64,000 bases of DNA from Woeseiaceae bacterium (GTDB lineage: Bacteria; Pseudomonadota; Gammaproteobacteria; Steroidobacterales; Woeseiaceae). The stretch is taken from the NCBI GenBank assembly GCA_021773055.1, contig JAJFKV010000064.1, forward strand, positions 62,001 to 126,000, read 5' to 3'. Of this stretch, positions 48,859 to 59,126 are shown in pieces. Below the pieces are notes generated by a model, which had not been told where the DNA came from, searched no databases, and saw only the letters and a list, made by a program, of their open reading frames with translations. Each line of letters begins with the position of its first letter. Position 1 is the stretch's first letter. Position numbers and translations under genes: made by a program.

Positions 48859-49242
48859 CTAGTGCAGCAGTCCGGGGACTGCGAGCGTAAAGGGAGCAAT
48901 TAACGCATCAAAGCTGATGCCTGCGTCGGTTTCCATGCGATAAAGCCCCTGCATCGCACCGACCGGAGTTTCGAGAACCGCGCCACTGGAGTAGCGGAAT
49001 TCTTCGCCAGGATTCAAAAAGGGCTGTTCGCCGACGACGCCGTCACCATTCACTTCCTGCACTTTGCCGTTTGCATCTGTGATGATCCAGTGGCGACTGA
49101 TCAGCTGCGCCGGGACGTCGCCGCTATTTGATATTGTTATCGTGTACGCGAACACGTAGCGGCCCGAGTCGGGTTCCGACTGGTCGTCAATATAGCTGGT
49201 AGCCACTTTAATCCGGATGTCGCATTGAGTCTCTTCCATCAC
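48859..49242 (-). CDS. apaG: ApaG protein
   Basis: [73 protein letters not shown]. Confidence 0.97.
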   Translation of the reverse strand: MMEETQCDIRIKVATSYIDDQSEPDSGRYVFAYTITISNSGDVPAQLISRHWIITDANGKVQEVNGDGVVGEQPFLNPGEEFRYSSGAVLETPVGAMQGLYRMETDAGISFDALIAPFTLAVPGLLH

Positions 49243-49248
49243 GATAGT

Positions 49249-50028
49249 CTAACGTATGAAACTCGCCATATGGTTGCTCAGTTCAACGTATTTCGCGATG
49301 CTGATTTGTTCAGGCCGCAAACCAGGGTCAATCTCAACCGCCTGCAGGTCGTCGACGTCGACATGGTCTTTCAGCGAATTGCGGATTGTCTTGCGGCGTT
49401 TCATGAAGGCACTGGCAACGAGTTTTGACAACAGCGCTTCGTCCTTGATGTCGAACGTGTCGAGTGGCAGAGGGTCGAGACGGACGACGGCGGACATCAC
49501 CTTAGGTGGTGGCTCGAACGCTGACTTGTCGACCTCGAACAGAGGCTCGATGTTTAAGTGACAGCCAAGCATGATGCCCAGTCGACCATAGGTTTTGCTA
49601 CCGGGGCCGGCCGCCATGCGGTCAACAACTTCCTTTTGTAGCATGAAATGCATATCGAGAATGCGGTCGCGATAGTTGAGCAAGTGAAACAACAGCGGAG
49701 TGGAGATGTTGTAGGGAAGATTGCCCACGATACGCAAGCGATCGCCCAGGGTGGAAAAATCAAACTCCAACGCGTCAGCTTCATGAATGGTGACTGTCGA
49801 TGTGTTTTCATACTGTCGCCGTAAGCGGGCGACCAGGTCGCGATCCAGCTCGACGGCGTGTAACTGCCCGGCATCCGCAGCCAACGCCGCGGTGATCGCC
49901 CCCTGACCCGGGCCGATCTCAACCACGACGTCATCTTTTGTCGCGTGCACCGCACGCAATATAGCGTCAACGACGCCGGGGTCGGTTAAAAAGTGCTGGC
50001 CAAAGCGCTTGCGTGCCCGATGTGCCAC
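49249..50028 (-). CDS. rsmA: 16S rRNA dimethyladenosine transferase
   Basis: RKRFGQHFLTDPGVVDAI; VVEIGPGQGAIT; IVGNLPYNISTPLLFHLL. Confidence 0.97.
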   Translation of the reverse strand: MAHRARKRFGQHFLTDPGVVDAILRAVHATKDDVVVEIGPGQGAITAALAADAGQLHAVELDRDLVARLRRQYENTSTVTIHEADALEFDFSTLGDRLRIVGNLPYNISTPLLFHLLNYRDRILDMHFMLQKEVVDRMAAGPGSKTYGRLGIMLGCHLNIEPLFEVDKSAFEPPPKVMSAVVRLDPLPLDTFDIKDEALLSKLVASAFMKRRKTIRNSLKDHVDVDDLQAVEIDPGLRPEQISIAKYVELSNHMASFIR

Positions 50029-50930
50029 TAGCTTGAGACCATGGTTCTTGCGAGCTCAATCGCGGCAATGAGACTACCGGGATCAGCACTGCCTGTACCG
50101 GCGATAGCAAATGCAGTGCCGTGGTCAACCGAGGTGCGAATGATGGGCAGACCGAGTGTGACATTTACAGCCTGTCCGAAGCTTGCGTACTTGATTACCG
50201 GCAGACCTTGATCGTGGTACATCGCCAGTACCGCGTCCTTGTTGCCTGCAGCAGGAGTGAATGCCGTGTCCGCGGGCAATGGTCCACGCACGTTCATCCC
50301 CTGTTGCGATAATGCATCGACAACGGGTGCAATAACCGCGTCGTCCTCACTACCGAAATGCCCGCCTTCGCCGGCGTGTGGATTAAGCCCGCACACCACT
50401 ATTTCCGGCGATTCGATAGCGAACTTCGAGCCCAGGTCGGCGTGCAGTATTTCAAGTACCCTCGTCAGCCGTTCTTTGGTGATGAAGTCGGGGACGTCCC
50501 TCAATGGCAGGTGCGTGCTTGCCAGCGCTACTCGCAAGTCGCCGGCGACGAGTAACATCACGGGCAGGTCGACACCGGTCAGTTCAGCAAGAAACTCGGT
50601 GTGTCCGGTAAAAGGCACACCGGATTCAGCTATGACACTTTTTGCGAGTGGGGCCGTAACCAGGCCGGAAAAACGGCCATCGACACAGCCTTCAACGGCG
50701 AGCGTCAGACCATCCAGCAGGGACTTCGCGTTCGTGGGATCAGGTTGTCCGTGAACAATCGGCGCAGGGAATGGAATGTCCACAACCTGCAGGCGATCAT
50801 CCAGTAACGAGGCATCGCCAATAACGACGATGTCATTTGCGAGCGCAGTGCCTGCGAGCGCAGAGCAGAGTTCGGGACCAATGCCGGCAGGCTCGCCGGC
50901 AGTAACTACGAGGGGCTTTGATCGCCGCAT
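50028..50930 (-). CDS. pdxA: 4-hydroxythreonine-4-phosphate dehydrogenase
   Basis: VTAGEPAGIGPELC; GLNPHAGEGGHFGSED; MYHDQGLPVIKYASFGQAVNVTLGLPIIRTSVDHGTAFAIAG. Confidence 0.96.
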   Translation of the reverse strand: MRRSKPLVVTAGEPAGIGPELCSALAGTALANDIVVIGDASLLDDRLQVVDIPFPAPIVHGQPDPTNAKSLLDGLTLAVEGCVDGRFSGLVTAPLAKSVIAESGVPFTGHTEFLAELTGVDLPVMLLVAGDLRVALASTHLPLRDVPDFITKERLTRVLEILHADLGSKFAIESPEIVVCGLNPHAGEGGHFGSEDDAVIAPVVDALSQQGMNVRGPLPADTAFTPAAGNKDAVLAMYHDQGLPVIKYASFGQAVNVTLGLPIIRTSVDHGTAFAIAGTGSADPGSLIAAIELARTMVSS

Positions 50931-50940
50931 TCAGGTGGGC

Positions 50941-52245
50941 CTAAATGCGTGTGTCGACGAAGGCCTCATCCCGCATGCGTTGCAACCACAGAAGTGTTTC
51001 TTCTTCCTGCTTGCTGGTACGAATGCGCCCGACGCAATTGCGTTCCTTGATCTCTTCGGTGTTGTCGTAGACCCGTCGCTCCAGGACTTCGAGAACGTGC
51101 CAGCCAAACTGTGAGCGGAACGGTTCACTAATGACGCCAACCTCAGCTGCGTCGGCCGTTGCCTTGAATTCAGGAGCAAAGTCACTTGTTTCCGCCCATC
51201 CCAGATCGCCACCGAGATTTGCAGAGCCCGGATCGTCGGACAGTAATTTCGCGTGCTCGCCAAAATCTTCGCCATCGCGAATTTTTCGAAGCGCTTCTTC
51301 AAGACGTTGCTTTGCGGTTGCATCGTCAATGATTTCGTTAGGCGCAACGAGGATATGACGAATCTTGCTTTGATTAATTTCGCTGCGTTCAACTGCGCTG
51401 CGCAGATTATCAACCTTGACTATATGAATGCTGTTGGCCGTGCGGAAAGGTTCGCTAATGTCGCCGGCTTTCATATCCTGCAAGACTTCGGTGAATATCG
51501 AGGGAATTTGTTGCCCCTGGAGCCAACCCAGCGACCCACCTTCCAATGCCGTCGGTCCTTCCGAGTAGCGCGCTGCTAACTCGCGAAAGTCAGCGTCGTC
51601 CTGCAAGCGGGCGTAAATGTCGTCTGCGTTTTGCTCAACAGCTGTCAGGACATCTGCGCTGGCCGACTCGGCGATCGTCAGCAGGATATGCGACAACTCC
51701 CAATCGGAGTTCACCACAACATTGGTTTCGAGGTCGGCGATGCATTGTTCGATTTCACGCTCGGAAACCTCAATGTTGCGCAGCACCTCGATGCCCTTGA
51801 GTTCATTAAGTGTTAGTTCCTCGCGAAGGTTTTCACGAAACTCGGCGTAGTCGACGTTGTCCTCCGCCAGTAGTGCAGGGATGTCTTCAAAACTAATACC
51901 ATTTTGATCCGCAATTCGCTGGATTGACGCGTTGATGTACTGGTCGGATATTTGCGAGGTGAGCCCGATGCGCTCCGCACGTTGCATCTGGAGTTCGGTG
52001 ACAATTAGTCGCTCGAGAACCTGTTCATTGAGCACATCTTCAGGCGGTAATTGTATTCCGCGGAGACCGGCATTTTCTTTGATCATAGCCAGCTGTCTGT
52101 CGAACTGGCTTCTGAGAACAACGCCCTCGTTAACGACAGCGGCGACGCCGTCCAGAAACTCGCCGTTTTCAGAAAGCTCTTCAGCAACCGCGACAGGCGC
52201 AGCGACCAATGCGACGATTACGCATAAGTTTATGATTTTTAACAC
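50941..52245 (-). CDS. surA: Periplasmic chaperone/PPIase SurA
   Basis: Signal peptide; DGVAAVVNEGVVLRSQFDRQLAMI; two parvulin domains; upstream of pdxA, downstream of lptD. Confidence 0.96.
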   Translation of the reverse strand: MLKIINLCVIVALVAAPVAVAEELSENGEFLDGVAAVVNEGVVLRSQFDRQLAMIKENAGLRGIQLPPEDVLNEQVLERLIVTELQMQRAERIGLTSQISDQYINASIQRIADQNGISFEDIPALLAEDNVDYAEFRENLREELTLNELKGIEVLRNIEVSEREIEQCIADLETNVVVNSDWELSHILLTIAESASADVLTAVEQNADDIYARLQDDADFRELAARYSEGPTALEGGSLGWLQGQQIPSIFTEVLQDMKAGDISEPFRTANSIHIVKVDNLRSAVERSEINQSKIRHILVAPNEIIDDATAKQRLEEALRKIRDGEDFGEHAKLLSDDPGSANLGGDLGWAETSDFAPEFKATADAAEVGVISEPFRSQFGWHVLEVLERRVYDNTEEIKERNCVGRIRTSKQEEETLLWLQRMRDEAFVDTRI

Positions 52246-52251
52246 TATTTA

Positions 52252-54453
52252 CTACCGGAGATCTGCAGAATAGCCAAGAATACCACGTTCGAGGAGTTTG
52301 TCAGCAGCTGTGCCGACGCTCGTCATTCCTTTCAGTACTAATTGCAGACCGAAGGACGAATCGCGAGTTCCATCTCGAGTGGAAATATGACGTCGGGAAA
52401 CGAGCCGGAGGCCCCAGCAACAGCTCTCGTATTCGAGACCGAAAAACTGCTCAAGGACTTCCTGATCGCGGAATGAAAAATTGTAGCGGCCCACGAAATT
52501 CCAGCGACTCGCTATCGGCCAGGACCACGATAAATCGCCTTGTTCCAGTGAGTCACGGCGGAATCGATAGGCCAGATTCAATATCTTGTTGCCGGCAGGC
52601 TGATACTGCAATCTTGCTTCGGATTTCGTGGTGTTATCAACACCCGATCCCCACTGGTGGCCGAAGTCGAAATTAACGTTCTTGAACAAGGAAAAACGCA
52701 GTTGCGCAATGTAGTCCGATGTCTCAGCGGTCGCCATTGTGGCGCCCGGCAGGACGACGCTCCGGTCACTGAAATAGCGTGTCTGTCCAATGGTTGCCGA
52801 GACCAGTTCGCGACCTGTTGAAACATCCAGAACACGCGACGTGACTCCGACACTGATGTGATCGGTGTCGCCGATGCGGTCAATGCCGATGTAGCGATTC
52901 TTTCGAAACAGTTGCACCAGGTTGATGTCGGGCGTGATCGTATCGAAAACCGGTAGATTGTCCTGATCGCGCTGCGGAATGTGGACGTACAGGAGTCGTG
53001 GCTCGATGGTTTGCACCCGGTTCGCGCTACCCATCGTTCGCTCGAGTATCAAGCCGGTGTCGACGCTGCTTATGGGAACCGACCGCGTCGGGGAAGCGTC
53101 CATACCCGGCAGCGTGTCATCAAGCTCGTAGCGGGTGTAGTCATATTCGATCGCCGGATTAACAAACCAGCCCGGTCTTTCGATCCGCAGATCCAGTTTT
53201 GGCGCGGCATTCATTCTCCAGCCGATGACGCCGATATCGCGGTCAAAATTAACGATCTCGCCGCCTACACCAAAGCGCAGACCCAGCGGAATTTGCCAGC
53301 TGCCACTGACGAGTAGCTGCGGCAAACGGCGATACGGCTCCATGTCCTCAGGGATAGCATCGTCAATAGTTTGGTGGGACTGTACCTGCCCAAGTACGGA
53401 AATATTTTCTGAGTAATAATCGAAGCGCACGCTTTGGTTCAGGTGCGTGATACTCGAAATGCTGAGGCTACCGCCCAGATCTTCATAATACTGACTGTCC
53501 GATACTTCTCGGATATCGATCTGATTCCGCCAGCCATTGCCAAACAATGTGCTGTGCTCCAAGCGAAATTGATGGCGCGCACGATTGATTACGTCGTCGG
53601 AGGGGAGGTAGTCCGCCACGACGACCCCTTCGTTGCGCTCGGTCAGGTAGCGAAATTCCGTTGCGATTTGCAGGCCGCGGCTGGTCAGGAGACGGGGCGT
53701 GATGGTTGCGTCGTAGTTCGGGGCGATATTCCAATACCAGGGAACGCTGATTTCGTTACCGCTCCGACCCGAGCTGCCAATCTCGGGAGTCAGTATGCCG
53801 GACTTGCGCGCGTCTCCAATAGGGAATGACAAATACGGTGCGTACAGAATCGGCACCCCCTTGAATTGTAATTTCATGTTTCTGGCGGTGCCGACACCCT
53901 TGCGCGTATCGAGCTCAATCGTTTTGCCTTTCATCAGCCAGTCTTCGGAGCCAGGAGGGCAGGTTGTGTACTCCACGCCATCGAGGGTCAGCAAGCCGTT
54001 CTGATTAATTTCAATCGCTTCCGCGGCCCCGCGGGAATTGCTGCTGCCGAGAGAAAACTGGGCGCCCTCAAATCGAATTCGACCTGATACGTAAGCGAAT
54101 TCGGCGGTATCGCTTATTATTTGGGTGCCGGGGTCCTCATAGCGCACAGCGCCTTCCAGCAGCAGCGCTTTGCGCAGTGGGTCATATCGCGCGCTATCAG
54201 CACCCGCGAGCTTGTCATCCCGCCGCAACAGCACGCCGCCCGACATGGTTGCGGTCGGCAGAGGGCCTATCTGCGCTTCGACGCTACCGGCCTCTAGCTG
54301 AATCGTACCTGGGTTGGCGAGCGGCGTCAGCGGCACAAATGGGTCCGCCGAAACCGGCTTGCTAAGCGTCGTTTGGCACGATAGTGGCTCCGCGGCGTTC
54401 GCATTAAACGCGGCCAGCAGCAGAGACGCTGAAATAAGGGTTTTCGAGGACAA
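52252..54453 (-). CDS. lptD: LPS-assembly protein LptD
   Basis: GVLLRRDDKLAGADSARYDPLRKALLLEGAVRYEDPGTQI; GVPILYAPYLSFPIGDARKSGILTPEIGSSGRSGNEISVPWYWNIAPNYDATITPR; FGLEYESCCWGLRL. Confidence 0.97.
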   Translation of the reverse strand: MSSKTLISASLLLAAFNANAAEPLSCQTTLSKPVSADPFVPLTPLANPGTIQLEAGSVEAQIGPLPTATMSGGVLLRRDDKLAGADSARYDPLRKALLLEGAVRYEDPGTQIISDTAEFAYVSGRIRFEGAQFSLGSSNSRGAAEAIEINQNGLLTLDGVEYTTCPPGSEDWLMKGKTIELDTRKGVGTARNMKLQFKGVPILYAPYLSFPIGDARKSGILTPEIGSSGRSGNEISVPWYWNIAPNYDATITPRLLTSRGLQIATEFRYLTERNEGVVVADYLPSDDVINRARHQFRLEHSTLFGNGWRNQIDIREVSDSQYYEDLGGSLSISSITHLNQSVRFDYYSENISVLGQVQSHQTIDDAIPEDMEPYRRLPQLLVSGSWQIPLGLRFGVGGEIVNFDRDIGVIGWRMNAAPKLDLRIERPGWFVNPAIEYDYTRYELDDTLPGMDASPTRSVPISSVDTGLILERTMGSANRVQTIEPRLLYVHIPQRDQDNLPVFDTITPDINLVQLFRKNRYIGIDRIGDTDHISVGVTSRVLDVSTGRELVSATIGQTRYFSDRSVVLPGATMATAETSDYIAQLRFSLFKNVNFDFGHQWGSGVDNTTKSEARLQYQPAGNKILNLAYRFRRDSLEQGDLSWSWPIASRWNFVGRYNFSFRDQEVLEQFFGLEYESCCWGLRLVSRRHISTRDGTRDSSFGLQLVLKGMTSVGTAADKLLERGILGYSADLR

Positions 54454-54570
54454 GTCGATGTTCGGGTCAGGTTTCGGCCGGGGCCATTAGGGACGGGATG
54501 TTAACAGGCATTCTTATTTGTTACCTTCGCATAGTTTCTTAGGTGCTTCAACGCGTTACGGAGAATCTCG

Positions 54571-55593
54571 ATTAGTCAAACTGACAAAACTGCCCACGGT
54601 CGCCTGGCCGCGCTGCACGACTGGATCGGCGGCATCGACATCGTCGCGGGCTCTGAACCTGTGCCGGCATCAAAGGACGCCAGCTTTCGTAGCTATTTTC
54701 GATTGCAAAAGGGGGGCGAAAGTTTCATCGCAATGGATGCGCCACCAACAGAGGAGGACTGCATGCCATTCGTACGTGTTGCAGGCTACCTGGAGTCCAT
54801 GCAACTCAGTGCACCGCGGATCATTGAGGCGGATATCGAGAACGGTTTCTTGCTGTTGACAGATCTCGGCAGTGAACACTATCTCGACAAGCTTGAGCGA
54901 GAGCCGGATCTGGCTGACTCGCTTTATACTGCTGCCATCGATGCGTTGCTCGTTCTGCAACGCCGCGGCGAAGCCTATCAATCTTCGTTACCACCGTACG
55001 ACGAAGAGCTGCTGCGTTTTGAGCTATCTCTTTTTCGCGACTGGTTATGCGGTACACATTTGCAATTGCAGCTCAGCGATGACGACGAACGAAACTGGCA
55101 AGCGTGTTGCGACATGCTGGTAGAGAATGCACAGCGTCAACCGCAGGTTTTCGTGCATCGAGATTACCATTCCCGAAACCTGATGGTTCTTAACGACCAT
55201 AATCCCGGCATACTTGATTTTCAGGACGCTGTCGAAGGACCGTTTACTTACGACCTCGTCAGCCTGCTCAAGGATTGTTACATTCGCTGGCCAGCGAACA
55301 AAGTACGGCGCTGGGCGCTCAGTTATTACCAACAACTAAGTGGCAAAACTCGCGATCAAATCGATGCAACGCAGTTCTGTCGTTATTTCGAGTTGATGGG
55401 TGTGCAGCGACAACTAAAGGCCGCCGGTATTTTTTGTCGCTTGAACCATCGCGATGGCAAGTCGGGTTACCTGACCGATGTACCACGTACACTTGCCTAC
55501 ATTGTCGAACTTGGCCCGGTCCATGAAGACTTGGAATTCCTCGTGCGTTTCATTGAAGAACGTGTCCTGCCGGCATGGAGTGGTGCAGAGTGA
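54571..55593 (+). CDS. amgK: AmgK-type N-acetylmuramate/N-acetylglucosamine kinase (start codon uncertain)
   Basis: ASFRSYFRLQKGGESFIAMDAPPTEEDCMPFVRVAGYLE; HRDYHSRNLMV; ILDFQDAVEGPFTYDLVSLLKDCY; followed by murU. N-terminus extends upstream of the tracked GTG (54661). Confidence 0.9.
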   Translation: MSQTDKTAHGRLAALHDWIGGIDIVAGSEPVPASKDASFRSYFRLQKGGESFIAMDAPPTEEDCMPFVRVAGYLESMQLSAPRIIEADIENGFLLLTDLGSEHYLDKLEREPDLADSLYTAAIDALLVLQRRGEAYQSSLPPYDEELLRFELSLFRDWLCGTHLQLQLSDDDERNWQACCDMLVENAQRQPQVFVHRDYHSRNLMVLNDHNPGILDFQDAVEGPFTYDLVSLLKDCYIRWPANKVRRWALSYYQQLSGKTRDQIDATQFCRYFELMGVQRQLKAAGIFCRLNHRDGKSGYLTDVPRTLAYIVELGPVHEDLEFLVRFIEERVLPAWSGAE

Positions 55594-56243
55594 TCGCAAT
55601 GATTCTCGCCGCCGGGCGGGGTGAACGCTTGCGGCCACTAACTGACGATAAGCCCAAGGCTTTGGTCGAAGTGCAGGGACGAAGTCTGCTGGAGCGCAAG
55701 CTTGAAGGCATTCGCAATGCGGGAATTGAAGACGTTGTGATCAACCTCGGCCGATTCGGCGAGCAGATAGTGAGCCGCGTTGGCTCCGGCTCCCTGTATG
55801 GCCTGAATGTCGAGTACAGCGATGAGGGCGACGACATTCTTGATACCGGTGGTGGAATCCACAAAGCTCTGCATTTGCTCGGCAACGAAGCGTTTCTGGT
55901 TCTGAATGCCGATATCCTTACTGACATGCCGTTGTCAGATATCGCGCTCAGTGACGATGCCGATGGGCACCTGGTACTGGTGCCGACACCGGACTACCGT
56001 GATGTCGGAGACTTCGATCTCGATGGTGACCGTATACGCAACGGTGACACGCCCGCATTACTGTACAGTGGCGTTTCAATGTACCGTCCGGAATTCTTCG
56101 ACGGGTGTGCGCCGGGTCGATTCTCAGTTGTTCCGATGATGCGTGCCGCGGCCGATGCGGGCCGCTTGCAAGGATCTCTATATAACGGTCAATGGGCAGA
56201 TATTGGTACTCCCGAACGACTTGCCTCGATAAACAGGCTATAA
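55590..56243 (+). CDS. murU: N-acetylmuramate alpha-1-phosphate uridylyltransferase
   Basis: [41 protein letters not shown]; overlaps amgK stop. Confidence 0.94.
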   Translation: MIAMILAAGRGERLRPLTDDKPKALVEVQGRSLLERKLEGIRNAGIEDVVINLGRFGEQIVSRVGSGSLYGLNVEYSDEGDDILDTGGGIHKALHLLGNEAFLVLNADILTDMPLSDIALSDDADGHLVLVPTPDYRDVGDFDLDGDRIRNGDTPALLYSGVSMYRPEFFDGCAPGRFSVVPMMRAAADAGRLQGSLYNGQWADIGTPERLASINRL

Positions 56244-56849
56244 CCGCGAAACGCCCAGATGTCGCAGGAAATGGGGCAGCAATCTTTCGGCAGATTGCTC
56301 GAGTGTCAGATCAACTCCGAGGCGCTTGAGATCTGTCATTTGTAACTCAGCATAACCACAGGGATTGATTCTCGAAAAGGGTTCGAGATCGATGTCCACA
56401 TTCAGTGCCATGCCGTGGAAACTCGAGCCACGCCGAATGCGTAACCCAACGCTTGCCAGCTTATCACCCGCAACATAAACGCCGGGAGCATCGGCGCGAG
56501 CGACAGCGGCCACTTCAAATTCCGCGACAAGGTCGACAATACTTTGCTCGAGCGCGGTAACAAGATTGCGCACCCCAATCGACGAGCGTTTGATATCGAT
56601 TAGCGGGTAAATCATCAGCTGGCCCGGGCCGTGATACGTGACCTGCCCACCACGGTCGATCTGTACGACCGGAATATCACCCGGTGCGAGCAGATGCTCG
56701 TCACTCGCATTGAGGCCCATCGTGAATACGGGTGGGTGTTCCACGAACCAGATTTCGTCGGCTGTTTTTTCGTCTCGACTATCGGTGAATCCCTGCATCT
56801 CCCGCCACAGAGGCACGTAGTCCTGCCGGCCTCGGAAGATAGTCTTCAC
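56238..56849 (-). CDS. lipB: Lipoyl(octanoyl) transferase
   Basis: [68 protein letters not shown]. Confidence 0.97.
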   Translation of the reverse strand: MKTIFRGRQDYVPLWREMQGFTDSRDEKTADEIWFVEHPPVFTMGLNASDEHLLAPGDIPVVQIDRGGQVTYHGPGQLMIYPLIDIKRSSIGVRNLVTALEQSIVDLVAEFEVAAVARADAPGVYVAGDKLASVGLRIRRGSSFHGMALNVDIDLEPFSRINPCGYAELQMTDLKRLGVDLTLEQSAERLLPHFLRHLGVSRL

Positions 56850-57109
56850 AGGGCCATTAGTACGTCGTCATTTTCGGAGACGTCACGGTAAATGTCGTCG
56901 AGCTGTTGTTGGCTGGTGGCGGTCACGGTAACTGTAACTGAAACAAAATTGCCTTTGCCGCTGAGGTTGACCTGTATCGCTTCCGCAGCGATCGGCCCCA
57001 CGTGTTTTTCGACCAGGGTGAGAGCCGTCGTGCGAAACTCTGGTGTATCCCGTCCCATCATTTTGATAGGAAATTCGCAGGGAAACTCCATGAGGGTTTC
57101 ATCACTCAT
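56846..57109 (-). CDS. ybeD: DUF493 family protein YbeD
   Basis: [34 protein letters not shown]...[38 protein letters not shown]-type sequence between lipB and dac. Confidence 0.94.
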   Translation of the reverse strand: MSDETLMEFPCEFPIKMMGRDTPEFRTTALTLVEKHVGPIAAEAIQVNLSGKGNFVSVTVTVTATSQQQLDDIYRDVSENDDVLMAL

Positions 57110-57110
57110 G

Positions 57111-58253
57111 TCATTCGAACCAGAGACTCACGCCGTCTCTCGTGCGTTGCCAGAGTGACCCGGCCGGATTGTCATCCAGTGCGCGCAACGGTGTATTGAG
57201 CAGGCTCTCACCGTCGAGGCTGATGTTTAGTTCGGCGACGGGTTGTCCAGCGGCGATTGGTGCAAGCACTATGGCCGGGATATCAAGATTCGACTCGAGC
57301 TCGTCGTAGGAGCCACGTCGTACGGTGATATACAGATCTTCAAGAACACCGAGGCGTGAAAACTCATTGGCCGACTTCCAGATACGTGCATTGGAAATTT
57401 CTTCGCCCGCCTTGAACAGCAAACGTGTCTCAAAGAAGCGAAACCCGTAATTGATCAGCGCCTGACTGCCATCTGCACGAGCCTTGGTGCTCGAAGTGCC
57501 CAATACTACTGAGATGATTCGCATGCCATCACGCCGGGCCGATGCGACAAGGCAGTAACCGGCGTCCTCGGTATGGCCCGTCTTGAGGCCGTCAACCGAA
57601 TCATCGCGCCACAGCAGTGAGTTGCGATTACTCTGCTTGATATTGTTGTAGGTATATTCTTTTACAGCGTGCCACTGATAGTAATCGGGAAATTTCTCAA
57701 TGAGTGCACGCGCAAGAGTTGCGAGGTCGCGAGCAGTGGTAACGTGATTCTCGGCTGGAAGGCCCGTCGCATTACCGAAGTGACTTGAGTGCATGCCAAT
57801 CGTCGCCGCGTGCTGATTCATCATTTCCGCGAACACGCTCTCGCTACCCGCGATGTGCTCCGCCAACGCGACACTGGCGTCGTTTCCTGATTGCACGATC
57901 ATGCCGAGCAACAATTCCTTCACCGTCACCCGTGTACCGACCTCGATGAACATTCGCGAACCTTCTGTTCGCCACGCCTTTTCGCTGACGGTGACTTCTT
58001 CCTCCAGCGTGATCTGACCCTGCCGCAGCGCACTGAAAACCACATATGTTGTCATGATCTTGGTCAGGCTGGCAGGCGCGAGCGGGGCGTCCGCATTCAG
58101 TGAGGCGATCTCGTGGCCCGTTGTGCTGTCAACGACCAGGTAGCTCTTGGCACCGATGATGGGCGCCGCCGGAGTTGGCATGGGTGCAGCATAAGAGGTT
58201 GAAAATAAAAGTAAAAATACCGTCGCGAGCGCGCTGCTTGATCGTTGGGACAT
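57111..58253 (-). CDS. dacA: D-alanyl-D-alanine carboxypeptidase (PBP5/6 family)
   Basis: APASLTKIMTTYVVF (SxxK), QSGNDASVALAEH (SxN), DGLKTGHTEDAGYCLVASARRDGMRIISVVLG (KTG). Confidence 0.96.
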   Translation of the reverse strand: MSQRSSSALATVFLLLFSTSYAAPMPTPAAPIIGAKSYLVVDSTTGHEIASLNADAPLAPASLTKIMTTYVVFSALRQGQITLEEEVTVSEKAWRTEGSRMFIEVGTRVTVKELLLGMIVQSGNDASVALAEHIAGSESVFAEMMNQHAATIGMHSSHFGNATGLPAENHVTTARDLATLARALIEKFPDYYQWHAVKEYTYNNIKQSNRNSLLWRDDSVDGLKTGHTEDAGYCLVASARRDGMRIISVVLGTSSTKARADGSQALINYGFRFFETRLLFKAGEEISNARIWKSANEFSRLGVLEDLYITVRRGSYDELESNLDIPAIVLAPIAAGQPVAELNISLDGESLLNTPLRALDDNPAGSLWQRTRDGVSLWFE

Positions 58254-58301
58254 GCTGCCTCTGATTGAAAAATTAGACGAATCGGCGCGTATTGTACGCA
58301 G

Positions 58302-59126
58302 CTATTCGGTAATTAGGTAAGGGTCAGTAATGCCGAGGCCTTCCAGCTCCTCAACAAGTACATCGTATAGAACTACATCGGCAACCGGTCCAATACGGAC
58401 GCGGAACAGGGAAGTACCGGATGACTTGTCTTCGAAGATGAAGGCACTATCGATGCCTGATCTCGACAGGAACTCGAGACGGCGAGCGGCGTTGCTGCGG
58501 TCGCCAAACGCGCCGACCTGGACGAAGAGTCGACTAACTGTAGTCGATGGAATGGACGTAAGCGTTGGCTGTGGCGGTTTATTCACCGCCGTAGGACGAT
58601 CGCCGCTCGGCTTGTCAAAGCTGATCGCCGTGACTTCGACGAGACTGGTGCCGTCGCGAATCATATCGAGCTTAGTGGCCGCCGCGTAGGACAAGTCGAT
58701 AATTCGGTTGTGGGCGAACGGGCCGCGATCGTTGACGCGGACAACGACGCTCTTGTTATTTCGCAGGTTTCTGACACGCACATAGGCGGGCAAAGGCAGA
58801 GTCTTGTGCGCGGCAGTCATCGCGTACATGTCATAGACCTCGCGATTTGAGGTCAGATTGCCGTGAAACTTCGTGCCGTACCACGACGCCACTCCGCGTT
58901 CCTGATAGCCGGCGCTGCTTTGCATCACGGTATAAGTCTTATTGAAGACCTCGTATTGTGGCCCATTGCCGTATCTGCTGCGCGGTTCGGCGCGCGGAAC
59001 GGCATCACCTGGCAAGTCCGGAATTCGTGAACTGCCAGGGCCATCACGCCTGGTTTTTCCGCTACCGCAGCCGGCGAGGACGATCGCGACCGTGAGCACG
59101 ATCAGCTTTGCGGTATTACGACCCAT
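58302..59126 (-). CDS. rlpA: Septal ring lytic transglycosylase RlpA family lipoprotein
   Basis: Lipobox VLAGC; ERGVASWYGTKFHGNLTSNREVYDMYAMTAAHKTLPLPAYVRVRNLRNNKSVVVRVNDRGPF; C-terminal SPOR-like region. Confidence 0.95.
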   Translation of the reverse strand: MGRNTAKLIVLTVAIVLAGCGSGKTRRDGPGSSRIPDLPGDAVPRAEPRSRYGNGPQYEVFNKTYTVMQSSAGYQERGVASWYGTKFHGNLTSNREVYDMYAMTAAHKTLPLPAYVRVRNLRNNKSVVVRVNDRGPFAHNRIIDLSYAAATKLDMIRDGTSLVEVTAISFDKPSGDRPTAVNKPPQPTLTSIPSTTVSRLFVQVGAFGDRSNAARRLEFLSRSGIDSAFIFEDKSSGTSLFRVRIGPVADVVLYDVLVEELEGLGITDPYLITE

